Assembly: GCF_004322755.1 (NCBI RefSeq)
Contig: NZ_CP036401.1
Location: 5,642,001-5,706,000, forward strand
Reading direction: 5' to 3'
Length of the DNA stretch: 64,000 nt
DNA from: Pseudoduganella albidiflava
GTDB lineage: Bacteria; Pseudomonadota; Gammaproteobacteria; Burkholderiales; Burkholderiaceae_D
The position numbers and the translations under genes were made by a program. Below the pieces are notes generated by a model that had not been told where the DNA came from, did no database searches, and was given only the letters and a program-made list of their open reading frames with translations. Below are positions 28,705 through 37,260 of this stretch, one piece after another (position 1 is the stretch's first letter; each line of letters opens with the position of its first letter).

Positions 28705-29924
28705 TGTTCGGAAGCTTTCTGAGGTTTCGGGTAGTTCTTGTTGATGTCGAGCGGTTCGGCGTACGGCGAGCTCCACACCTGTTCCTGCAGCGCCGCCAGC
28801 CGCCGCGCCATCTGCTCGTTGCGCATCACGATTTCCAGGTTGCGCGACAGGTCGAAATAGCCGCCGGCCCAGTTGCTGGTGCCGACCCATGCCAGCTTGC
28901 CGTCGATGACCATGGTCTTCGAATGGATCACGCGGGCAAACGGGATGAAGCCGGTGGACGCCTTCGGCAGGGTAACGACGCGGATTTCCACGTTCGGCAG
29001 CACGGCCAGGCTTTTCAGGTACGGCAGCGTGGCATGCTCCAGGTTCCAGTTCGACACCATCAGCTTCACCTTCACGCCGCGGTTGGCGGCCGCGCGCACG
29101 GCGTTGTCCACCACCGCGTAGTACGGGCGGGTGCCGTTCGGGCCATACGACAGCGGCGCATAGTCGAGCAGCTGCACGCGCACCTCTTCCTTCGCGCCGG
29201 CCAGCAGCGCCGGCAGCCCGGTCTCGGAATCGGCCACGCCGGGCGGGTTGTAGGCCGCCGGGCTGGCCAGCAGGTAGGAAGGCCGGTCCGGCACGGTGGC
29301 CGTCGCCGACTTTTGCTGCAGCGGCGCCACCGCGCGGCCCTGCGCCAGTTGCGCCTGCGCGTTCCAGTCCTGTTCGAAGATCGCGCCGACCTGCGTGACG
29401 ATCGCGGCATCGTCGACCAGCAGCCCGGTCTCGTGGATGTGCGTGAACGCGCGCCAGTCGAAGTTCTGGCTGCCGACGAAGGCCCGCTTGCCGTCGGCGA
29501 TCACGTACTTGGCGTGGATGATGCCGTTGCCGGTGAGCCGGCTGAAATCGAGGATGCGCATTTCCAGGTTCGGGATCGCGCGCAGCCGCTCCAGCGTGGC
29601 GGCATCGGACAGGCCGATGCCTTTCTTGTCGAGCAGGAAGCGGATCTTCACGCCACGCTTGCCGGCCGCGGCCAGCCGGTCGATCACCTTCTCGAACGGC
29701 GCCCCGGGCTTGCTAGCGGCGTAGAACTGGCCGATCGCGATGTCGCTCCTGGCATTGTCGAACAGCTCGCACCAGACGGTAACCGGATCGCGCAGGTCGG
29801 CGTTCGCCAGCGTGGTTTCCACCGGCGCGGTCTGCACCAGTTCGAAGCCGGGAATGCGGAAGTCGGCGTGGGCGCTGCAGAACGGCAGCAACAGCAAACC
29901 GGATAACATCAGTCGTTTCATCAT
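28701..29924 (-). CDS. Exported PLD-superfamily nuclease, PLD3/PLD4-like
   Basis: Protein of 407 aa with a signal peptide (1-20, LLLLPFCSAHA) and two complete HKD motifs: HAKYVIADGKRAFVGSQNFD (about residue 137) and HSKTMVIDGKLAWVGTSNWA (about 330). The surroundings (QNFDWRAFTHIHETG; TSNWAGGYFD) resemble animal PLD3/PLD4, which are 5'-exonucleases of single-stranded nucleic acid, rather than phosphatidylcholine phospholipases. It lies 7 nt after a 5'-nucleotidase gene and overlaps an S1/P1 nuclease gene. This context favours nucleic acid as substrate. Confidence 0.85.
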   Translation of the reverse strand: MMKRLMLSGLLLLPFCSAHADFRIPGFELVQTAPVETTLANADLRDPVTVWCELFDNARSDIAIGQFYAASKPGAPFEKVIDRLAAAGKRGVKIRFLLDKKGIGLSDAATLERLRAIPNLEMRILDFSRLTGNGIIHAKYVIADGKRAFVGSQNFDWRAFTHIHETGLLVDDAAIVTQVGAIFEQDWNAQAQLAQGRAVAPLQQKSATATVPDRPSYLLASPAAYNPPGVADSETGLPALLAGAKEEVRVQLLDYAPLSYGPNGTRPYYAVVDNAVRAAANRGVKVKLMVSNWNLEHATLPYLKSLAVLPNVEIRVVTLPKASTGFIPFARVIHSKTMVIDGKLAWVGTSNWAGGYFDLSRNLEIVMRNEQMARRLAALQEQVWSSPYAEPLDINKNYPKPQKASEQ

Positions 29925-29931
29925 CGGCTCC

Positions 29932-31617
29932 TTATTGGATGCGGCGGATGCGCGGCTGCGCGGGCGGCAGGCCGGCCGGCTTGCCCTCCTGTTCGCGGCG
30001 CACCAGGAAGGCGGTCAGCGAATCGATGTCGCGGATGCCCGTCTCGGCGCGGTTGGTACCCTTGGCGAACATCGGGAATGCGTCGTTGCCGCCTGCCAGG
30101 AAATTGTTGACGGCCACGCGATAGGTGGCGCCATCGTCCAGCGGCGCGCCGTTCAGCGTGACATCCGATACGGTCGCCTTGCCATTGGCATCCAGCCGAT
30201 AGCGGTAGGTGAACCCTTCGGATACCTGCAGCAGGCCACGCACCTGCACCTTGTCCGCCACCCATTGCTGTTCGAGCAGCGTGCGCAGCTGCGCCCCGGT
30301 GAGGTCCATCACCACCAGCGTATTCCCGAACGGCAGCGTGGCCAGCGCCTGGCCTTTCGACACGACGTTGCCGGGGCCCGCTTCCAGGTGCTGGCGAATG
30401 CCGTCCCGGTTCATGAACGCCACCTGCGCACCATACGGCAGCGCGGCCATCAGCGTGGCATCGGCAACCAGGTTGCCGAGCGCCGATTCATCGGCGCCAT
30501 CGCCGGAGCGAGAAACGGTGGGCACCGCGATGCGTGCGACCGGCTTGGCCAGTTCGCGGTTGCTACGCTCGCGCACGCTGGCCAGGTAGGCCGCCACCTT
30601 CGGCTCGGCCGGATAGGCGCCCTGCTCGATGACGACGTTGCGCGCATCGACGTCGACGATCTTGCCGCTCTGGCGGTCCACCATCAGCTTGATGCGCGAC
30701 AGCATGTGCCCGCCCATCTGCGCCTGCGTAACGACGGTATCGCCGACCCGGCACAGGTAACCCTTGTGCGAGTGCCCGCTGATCACGAGCTTCACGGCCG
30801 GATCGAGCCGCTTCACGATCGGCACCAGGTCGCCCTCCAGGTTGTCGCAATACTGCTGGTCGAACGGCGTGACGGTGCGCCCACCCTCGTGGACCAGCAA
30901 CACGAACGCGCCCACGCCCTGCGCGCGCAGTTCCGGCAGCAGGCGGTTGACGGCCTCGGCTTCGTCGAGGAAGCGCAGGCCGGCGATGCCGGAAGCGACC
31001 ACCACGTCGGCGGTGCCCTTCAGCACGGCGCCGATGAAGGCGATCTTGACACCCTTCGCTTCGAGGATGCGGTAGGCCGGCAGGATGGTCTTGCCGCTGT
31101 CCGCCTCGACGACGTTGGCGGCCAGGTAGCCGAATTTCGCGCCGCCATACGCTGCGTCGAACTGGCAGGCCTTGTCCGGCCGTGGCGAATCACAGCCGCC
31201 GTGCTGCTGGCGCAGCAGTTCCTTGCGGCCGCCGTCGAATTCATGGTTGCCGGCCGAGGTGACGGCCAGGCCCAGCATGTCCAGCGCCGCGATGGTCGGT
31301 TCATCCGCCCACATGGCCGACAGCGCCGGGCTGGCCCCCACCATGTCGCCCGCGCCGACCAGCAGCAGCTCGCTGTCTTCGCGGCGCCATTGCTGCAGGG
31401 CGCCGGCGATGGTGTCGATGCCGCCCGCCATCACGGTGCGCGGCGCCTTGTCGGCCACGCCGGTGTACGTGAATTTGGTGGCTTCCAGGTTGCCATGCAG
31501 GTCGTTGATGGCGACCAGGTTGATCTCCGCGGGCGCCCGGTCGGCCGGCGGCGTGGCGCACCCGGCGAGCGCGGTCAGCGCAGCCGCCAGGGCGAGAGTA
31601 TGCAGTGAGGATTTCAT
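29932..31617 (-). CDS. Lipoprotein 5'-nucleotidase (UshA/YfkN family)
   Basis: Metallophosphatase plus C-terminal 5'-nucleotidase domain, 561 aa, removing phosphate from nucleotides outside the cytoplasm. The lipobox LTALAGC (C20) marks a lipoprotein, probably of the outer membrane. Metal motifs are INDLHGNLE, GAGDMVGASP, SAGNHEFDGG and VISGHSHKGY. The substrate domain (about 340-540) contains FMNRDGIRQHL and LPFGNTLVVMDLTG. It is the first gene of the nucleotidase-PLD-nuclease operon and would turn their products into nucleosides. Confidence 0.92.
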   Translation of the reverse strand: MKSSLHTLALAAALTALAGCATPPADRAPAEINLVAINDLHGNLEATKFTYTGVADKAPRTVMAGGIDTIAGALQQWRREDSELLLVGAGDMVGASPALSAMWADEPTIAALDMLGLAVTSAGNHEFDGGRKELLRQQHGGCDSPRPDKACQFDAAYGGAKFGYLAANVVEADSGKTILPAYRILEAKGVKIAFIGAVLKGTADVVVASGIAGLRFLDEAEAVNRLLPELRAQGVGAFVLLVHEGGRTVTPFDQQYCDNLEGDLVPIVKRLDPAVKLVISGHSHKGYLCRVGDTVVTQAQMGGHMLSRIKLMVDRQSGKIVDVDARNVVIEQGAYPAEPKVAAYLASVRERSNRELAKPVARIAVPTVSRSGDGADESALGNLVADATLMAALPYGAQVAFMNRDGIRQHLEAGPGNVVSKGQALATLPFGNTLVVMDLTGAQLRTLLEQQWVADKVQVRGLLQVSEGFTYRYRLDANGKATVSDVTLNGAPLDDGATYRVAVNNFLAGGNDAFPMFAKGTNRAETGIRDIDSLTAFLVRREQEGKPAGLPPAQPRIRRIQ

Positions 31618-31708
31618 GGAAAGGATGAGATACGTGAGCGTGTATTGTACCGGCGGCCGGCATGCGAAAACAGCGCCGCCGGCAGGTTGATACCTTGTGT
31701 TACAGACG

Positions 31709-31735
31709 AAAAAAAGGCCGGCGGATGCCGGCCTT
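31709..31735 (-). terminator. Rho-independent terminator of the Oar-like receptor gene
   Basis: Perfect 9-bp stem AAGGCCGGC/GCCGGCCTT (31714-31722 with 31727-31735), 4-nt loop, followed on the minus strand by a seven-T tract (31715-31709). It lies 27 nt after the receptor stop and before the nucleotidase gene, so the receptor is not transcribed with the nuclease operon. Confidence 0.93.
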
Positions 31736-31761
31736 CGGGTCAGGCTAGACTGGCACGAATC

Positions 31762-34700
31762 TTAGAATTCGTACTTGACGGTGGCTTGCAGGGCCCACTG
31801 CGATTCGCCCTTTTCCTGGCGCACGGTCAGGTCTTCCACCTTGTCGCGCATCGCGTAGATGTACTTGCCGCCTTCGATGCCGACCACGTCCACGAAGGAA
31901 CGGGCTTGCGCGCCGTTGGACTGGAATGCCACCTCGTTGATGCGGCCCCACTTCTTGTTCAGCAGGTTGCCGAAGTTCAGGATGTCCAGCGTGAACACGC
32001 CCTTGTGGCCCTGCCACAGGCCCGGGATTTCCTGCGACACGCGCACGTCGAAGTTGTTGGTCCAGTTCGAGAAGCTGTTGTTGCGCTTCACGACGTCGCC
32101 GGTCGAGTTGCGCAGGCCACGGTACTGGTCGACGATTGCCCAGAAGCGTTCCTCGTTGGCGTGGCTGGTTGGCGAGTCGCCGCGGAAGATGACTTCGCCG
32201 GAACCGAATGCGGTCGGGATGTACATCAGGTCGTTGCCAGCCAGGCCGTCGCCGTTGGCGTCGTTGTTGAACGTCCAGCTGTACGGCTTGCCCGAACGGC
32301 CTTCGTAGAACGTGCCGAAGGTGGTGCGGTAGGTGCCGAAGAAGCGCTTCTGGAAACTGAGCGAGGCACTGATGCGGTCCTTCACCAGGTAGCTGGAATT
32401 GGCTTCCACTTCCTCGTTCGGGTTGAACACGGCACGGCCCGACCAGTTCGAGTTCGACGTGGACGACGTCAGCGGCGAGACTTCCTTCGACTCCGTGTAC
32501 GTGTAGGCGGCGTTCCATGCCCAGCCGGCGCTCATCGGGCGGCTCAGTTGCAGCGTGGCGACGTTGCTGCCACCCTTCTTCGTGTTGGTGGCGACCAGCA
32601 CGTTGTTGAAGCTGCGGTTCGACAGGGAGCGCGCACGCGAGCCGTTGCAATCACCGGTTACGATGCTGTTGCCGCTGGCATCCCAGCACTTTTTATCGAA
32701 GCCAAGGTCCGTGTAATACAGCTCACGGCCATCGGAACCGGTCCGGGTCGCCGCACCAGTGTTCAGGTTACGGTAGAAGATTGCGTCACGCGCATTCGTC
32801 TTGAGGAATTCCGCGCCCACGGTGATGCCGTACCACGGCAGTTCGTGGTCGACGGCCAGGTTCATCTTCCATACGGCCGGCTGGCGCAGGCCGGCGGCCA
32901 GCACGTCCACCGAGGCGGCCGACGGCGTACCCGGGAAGCGCGGTTGGCTGTTGATGTCGGCACTGAACGTACCCCCCCCCGTCGCGCAGTTCTCGAAACC
33001 GCTGATTCCGCAGCCAACCGTCGACGTGGCCACGCCGGCATTCTGGAACGGGTTACCCAGCCACACGCTCATCGCGGCGCCCTGGAACAGGCCGGCGCCA
33101 CCGCGGATCTGCGTGCGACGGGCGGTGTCGAAGTTGTAGTTGAAGCCCACGCGCGGCTGCCACAGCTTCTGGCCATCCAGCGTGTTGGTGTTGTTGATAC
33201 CGAAACCGCCGGTGACGCGGCCGCCGACAACCGGGCCAGGCGCGGCTGCCAAGGCGGCATTCGACAACGGACGCTCAGGCACGTCGATCTTGTCCAGGCG
33301 CACGCCGGCCATCACCGTCAGGTTCGGGGTCACGGTCCAGGTGTCCTGCACGAACACGCCCGTGTTCTTCATCGTGAAGCGGGCCACGGCATCTTCCAGC
33401 GAGTAGCCGGCATTGGCGACCTGGTACGTATAGGACAGCGGACGGCCGCGGCGGAAGTTTTCCAGCACGGCTTGCTGCACATTGCTGACGGTACCGCATG
33501 CGCCGTTTTCGTTGTTCAGCGTCGAGCCGCCCAGGAACTCGTAGGCCAGGCCCGTCTGGCAGGCAAACGTGTAGTTGCCATAGACGTTCTGCAGGAACGC
33601 GTTGTAGATCTCGTTCTTCTGGTAATCGGCGCCGAATTTCACTTCATGGTCGCCCAGCTGCAGGTTGCCGCCCACGTAGACGTCATCCGTCTTCGTGCCC
33701 AGCACGTTGCGCTGGCGGCTGCTGTCGGTACCGAAGTTGATGAAGCGGTTGCCGGTACCCAGGCTGGCCGGTGCACCGGCCGGCAGCGGGCCGGAGAAGC
33801 GCAGGGCCACGGTCGGCAGCATCGCGTTCACGGTGGGCACGCTGTCATAGTCGCGGGTCGACAGTTTGATCTCGGTGGAGAACGTCGGCGACCAGTCCGA
33901 GGTCAGCTGCGCGACCTTGGTCTCGATGACCTTGTTCTGCTGGTACCACTGCGAGTTCAGCGAGATGCCGGTGGAGGTCAGGCCGGCGAAGAACGGCTCG
34001 CTCTGCTCGGTCTTGGACCAGCGGAACATGGCGCGGTGGTCGTCGCTGATGTTCCAGTCCACTTTCAGCAGCTTGTCGGTGACGGACAGCATCGTGCCGC
34101 CGGGAACCTGGGACGTGCCGATGTCGATGCCGTAGCGGCTCTGGGCGATCTGCTGCGCCTGGTCGATGGCTTCCTGGGTCACGCCCACGTTGGTCATCTG
34201 GCTGCCGGCCACGCCGTAGCTCGGCGCCGCGCGGGTCGATTCCAGCTTCTCGTAGTTGGCGAAGATGAACAGCTTGTCCTTGATCAGCGGGCCGCCGACC
34301 GTCGCACCCTTGGTCGTTTCCTTGAACTTGGCCGGATCGTAGTAGGTGCCGTCGGTGGCGTTGAAGCGCTCGCCGGCGGTCTTGTCGTTACGGAAGACGT
34401 AGTAGACGCTGCCCTTGACGGTGTTGGTGCCGGACTTGGTCACGGCGTTGATGTTGCCGCCCGTGTAGCCCTTCTGCGTGACGTCGTAGTTGGCGACGTT
34501 GACCTGCACGGACTGGATCGCCTCGATCGAGATCGGCTGCTTCGCGGTCGGGGAGCCGGAAGCTTCCAGGCCGAACGTGTCCGACACGGCCACGCCGTCG
34601 ATGGTCAGCGAGTTGTAGCGGCTGTTCTGGCCGGCCACGGAAATTTCGCCGCGTTCCTTGTCGGTCTGGGACACGCGGGGGTCGGCACGCGCGTAGTCCT

Positions 34701-35175
34701 GCAGGTTGCGCTGGATCGATGCCTGGATCGCCAGTTCCTGCGGGCCGATATTGGTGCCGGTACCCATCGTCGTCTTCGAGAAACGATCGTTGCGCACATT
34801 GCTGCCGGTAACGGTCACGGTCTGCATCGCCTGGCCCAGCTGCGCGTCCACGCTGGCCGTTTCCGCCAGGGCGATGAACACGCCTTCACGCTTCTCGGTC
34901 ACGCCGTTCTTGGTGATCGTGATGGTGTAGGGACCGCCCACGCGCAGGCCGCGGGCTACATAGCGGCCCTCGGCATCGGTGGTCACGTTGCTGACGGAAC
35001 CGGACTCTACGTGAAGGATCGTGACCTGTGCGCCGGAGGCCGGATTGCCGTCCGCGCCCGAGATACGACCGCCGATGGCGGAGGTCGTGTTCTGCGCGGC
35101 GGCCGGGATGGCGGCCAGTGCGATAGACAGGCTCAGCGCGATCTGCGTAAGCCGGAGCCGTTGGTGATTCATCAT
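31762..35175 (-). CDS. Oar-like TonB-dependent receptor with carboxypeptidase-regulatory domain
   Basis: Large outer-membrane receptor of 1137 aa. Signal peptide residues 1-28 (LAAIPAAAQ), then a CarboxypepD_reg-like beta domain (about 30-110; TSAIGGRISGADGNPASGAQ), the plug (about 130-260; YNSLTIDGVAVSDTFGL, GGNINAVTKSGTN) and a barrel ending WALQATVKYEF. This is the Oar/SusC-like design often used for peptides or large ligands. It lies between the exported nuclease operon and the purine operon, so an oligonucleotide, nucleoside or purine ligand is possible but unproven. Confidence 0.88.
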   Translation of the reverse strand: MMNHQRLRLTQIALSLSIALAAIPAAAQNTTSAIGGRISGADGNPASGAQVTILHVESGSVSNVTTDAEGRYVARGLRVGGPYTITITKNGVTEKREGVFIALAETASVDAQLGQAMQTVTVTGSNVRNDRFSKTTMGTGTNIGPQELAIQASIQRNLQDYARADPRVSQTDKERGEISVAGQNSRYNSLTIDGVAVSDTFGLEASGSPTAKQPISIEAIQSVQVNVANYDVTQKGYTGGNINAVTKSGTNTVKGSVYYVFRNDKTAGERFNATDGTYYDPAKFKETTKGATVGGPLIKDKLFIFANYEKLESTRAAPSYGVAGSQMTNVGVTQEAIDQAQQIAQSRYGIDIGTSQVPGGTMLSVTDKLLKVDWNISDDHRAMFRWSKTEQSEPFFAGLTSTGISLNSQWYQQNKVIETKVAQLTSDWSPTFSTEIKLSTRDYDSVPTVNAMLPTVALRFSGPLPAGAPASLGTGNRFINFGTDSSRQRNVLGTKTDDVYVGGNLQLGDHEVKFGADYQKNEIYNAFLQNVYGNYTFACQTGLAYEFLGGSTLNNENGACGTVSNVQQAVLENFRRGRPLSYTYQVANAGYSLEDAVARFTMKNTGVFVQDTWTVTPNLTVMAGVRLDKIDVPERPLSNAALAAAPGPVVGGRVTGGFGINNTNTLDGQKLWQPRVGFNYNFDTARRTQIRGGAGLFQGAAMSVWLGNPFQNAGVATSTVGCGISGFENCATGGGTFSADINSQPRFPGTPSAASVDVLAAGLRQPAVWKMNLAVDHELPWYGITVGAEFLKTNARDAIFYRNLNTGAATRTGSDGRELYYTDLGFDKKCWDASGNSIVTGDCNGSRARSLSNRSFNNVLVATNTKKGGSNVATLQLSRPMSAGWAWNAAYTYTESKEVSPLTSSTSNSNWSGRAVFNPNEEVEANSSYLVKDRISASLSFQKRFFGTYRTTFGTFYEGRSGKPYSWTFNNDANGDGLAGNDLMYIPTAFGSGEVIFRGDSPTSHANEERFWAIVDQYRGLRNSTGDVVKRNNSFSNWTNNFDVRVSQEIPGLWQGHKGVFTLDILNFGNLLNKKWGRINEVAFQSNGAQARSFVDVVGIEGGKYIYAMRDKVEDLTVRQEKGESQWALQATVKYEF

Positions 35176-35752
35176 TGTTTAACCCCAAAATGGACGAATT
35201 TATTGGCGGTTCGCTGCGGATCTGGTGGATCACAACGACCGCCACGCTTTACTTTGTGTTGCAAGCTGCTTAGCCGACCCGAGAGCTTAGCTGGTCACGA
35301 TTTCATGGCCGTGACATTGACATGACAGTTTCATGACACCTGCGTGACCGGCTCGCAGCTAAAATGACATAGCTTCCGATCAACTATGCATGAGCGTCAA
35401 AACGGTGACAAATTCGATTTAACAAGTGGATTTATACGCACGCGAAATAAATCGGGTGGGTATCTCTCGTTAAACGTGATGTTTACTCTCGGGGATGGCT
35501 GACGCCGGGATTATAAGTGCGGCACGATTGCGTGAAATTATTTCATTTAGAAATAATAAAAACGGTGCTTGGGTACTACAAAAATGTAGCGCAAAGGCCA
35601 CAGAGTTGGCAGGATTGAAAGCAAAACAATCAAGATCGCCGATGGTTCGGGGCCAATCCCGGCCATTGCAGCCGGGATCGCCAACAAAAAAAAGAAGTTG
35701 CAGGGAGTTAAAAGAAAGTCGGCGCCATCACGGCGCCGTCCAGTCAACAACC
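35176..35752. other. 577-nt AT-rich intergenic region
   Basis: Promoter region of the Oar-like receptor, with repeated TGACA/TTTCATGACA words at 35311-35340, and downstream region of the adenosine deaminase gene. It contains a perfect 8-bp hairpin ATCCCGGC/GCCGGGAT (35656-35663 with 35671-35678) of unknown role and the terminator listed next. No gene is supported. Confidence 0.6.
35705..35739 (-). terminator. Terminator after the adenosine deaminase gene
   Basis: On the minus strand a GGCGCC-ATCAC-type stem-loop (35722-35738) just after the deaminase stop is followed by GACTTTCTTTTAACTCC, a T-rich tail. Confidence 0.7.
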
Positions 35753-37234
35753 CTATTGCTTGCCAGCCGGCAGCGCGCCGGCAACTTCCGCCTCGAACCT
35801 GGCAAACCGTTCATCGAGCTGCTTCAGCAGCCGCTTGCGGTCGTTGTCGGCCAGGAAGGCATAGCGGATGCTGTCGTACGACAGTTTCTTCACCTCCGCG
35901 TAATCGGTCTTGTAGCGCGTGGCGAACAGCACGTATTCGTTCGACAGGCTGTGGCGGGTGACGCCGGCATCGTCCGTGGAGAGTACGAACGGCACGCCAT
36001 AGCGGCGGTACAGCTCGACCGGATGTTCCTCGTTCTTCACGCCCAGGATGAACTCGTTGCTGGTGAGGTTGACCTCGACGGGGATGCGGCGCTCGCGCAT
36101 CGTCTTCATCAGCGCCAGCGCATTGCGTTCGTGCGCGATGTCGATGCCGTGGCCGATCCGGTTGGCGCCGGCGACATTGACCGCTTCGCCGATGTGGAAC
36201 GTCAGCCCTTCCGGCGGCACGATCCCCAGGCGCAATTCGCCGGCATGCAGTGCCGTCTTCACGTCCGGGTACTTCGCCTTCAGGAAGCGGAACATCTGCA
36301 TGTGCAGGCTGTAGTCGCGCATGGACACGTGCAGGCTTTCCTGGCCGACGATGTTGACGCCGACGATCAGCGGACTGGCCTGCGCCAGCTTGAAGCTGGC
36401 CAGCATCTGCGAAAACACCGCCGATGGCGACAGGAAGCGCAGCACGTAGGGCTGGTAGCGCATGGTGAAGCGCTCGTCGTCGATGCCGGCGGCGCTCTTT
36501 TCCACGTTGGCGATGTAGTCGGTGATGCCACGCTGGAAGGAAGGAATGTTTTCCAGCACGGTCGCAAAATGCGTCATGTACGCTTCGAGCTGCGCCGGTG
36601 GCAGGTTCGGCGTGGTGAACAGTTTGTCGAACGCCTCGTCCGGCGTCATCGGCGCCAGCTCGAAGATGGTCTCGATGTACGCCAGGTTCTCGGCGATCGC
36701 GCGCTGCTTCAGCGTGCGCAGGCCTTCATTGGTATTGGTCGATGCCACCGGGCCGAAGTAGCCGAAGGTGTCGAAGAAGGTCTGGTCCGGCGGCGCCTGG
36801 TCGGCCGAATGGTTGTGGAAGTCCAGGGTCGACCACTTTTGCAGCAGCTTGCGGTAGGTGTCGTTGTCGGCCACCAGGTCGGCGCCGGAGACGCAGGTGC
36901 GCAGGCCGTTGGGCTTGGCGCGTTCCGCTTCCACGGCCGCCTTGTCGCTGGTGATCCTGAAACTGGTCTTGTTGACGCAGTAACCCTGCCGGTCCACCCA
37001 CTCCAGGTACTGCTCGGCATAGATCGCGCCGGAGTAATGGTGGTGCAGGTCGCCGCCCTTCGGCATCATCGTCATGAACATCGTCAGTTCCGCCGTTTTC
37101 GCCGGGCTGGCGACCAGCGTGGCGAAATGGCGCTTGACGATGTCTTCGTTGCCGCCTTTTGCCTGCGCGCCAAAGGCGAAGGCCGCGGCAAGGGCGGCGG
37201 CGAGGATGCGACGGGTGTTGACTGCTGTTTGCAT
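35753..37234 (-). CDS. Secreted adenosine deaminase, ADGF/CECR1-like
   Basis: Exported adenosine/deoxyadenosine deaminase, 493 aa (cytosolic enzymes are about 340). A signal peptide covers 1-25 (AAAFAFGAQAKGG). Zinc and catalytic motifs are complete: MPKGGDLHHHYSGA, ALHAGELRLG, NRIGHGIDIA, and LSTDDAGVTR. The long N-terminal region between metal motifs and the export signal match the growth-factor-type (ADGF) branch. It is the last gene of the purine operon, 26 nt after guaD. It would produce inosine in the periplasm before uptake. Confidence 0.9.
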   Translation of the reverse strand: MQTAVNTRRILAAALAAAFAFGAQAKGGNEDIVKRHFATLVASPAKTAELTMFMTMMPKGGDLHHHYSGAIYAEQYLEWVDRQGYCVNKTSFRITSDKAAVEAERAKPNGLRTCVSGADLVADNDTYRKLLQKWSTLDFHNHSADQAPPDQTFFDTFGYFGPVASTNTNEGLRTLKQRAIAENLAYIETIFELAPMTPDEAFDKLFTTPNLPPAQLEAYMTHFATVLENIPSFQRGITDYIANVEKSAAGIDDERFTMRYQPYVLRFLSPSAVFSQMLASFKLAQASPLIVGVNIVGQESLHVSMRDYSLHMQMFRFLKAKYPDVKTALHAGELRLGIVPPEGLTFHIGEAVNVAGANRIGHGIDIAHERNALALMKTMRERRIPVEVNLTSNEFILGVKNEEHPVELYRRYGVPFVLSTDDAGVTRHSLSNEYVLFATRYKTDYAEVKKLSYDSIRYAFLADNDRKRLLKQLDERFARFEAEVAGALPAGKQ

Positions 37235-37260
37235 GGGACTCTCTCGTGAAGGTGAGAAAG

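Noticed and set aside
31645..35325. Open frame of about 1200 codons antisense to the Oar-like receptor
   Set aside because: Shadow of a GC-rich gene; composition is dominated by Arg, His, Val and Gly, with no domain pattern.
35547..35750. Hydrophobic 67-residue frame on the minus strand after the adenosine deaminase gene
   Set aside because: It starts with TTG at the deaminase end, overlaps the terminator hairpin, and lacks a good ribosome site.
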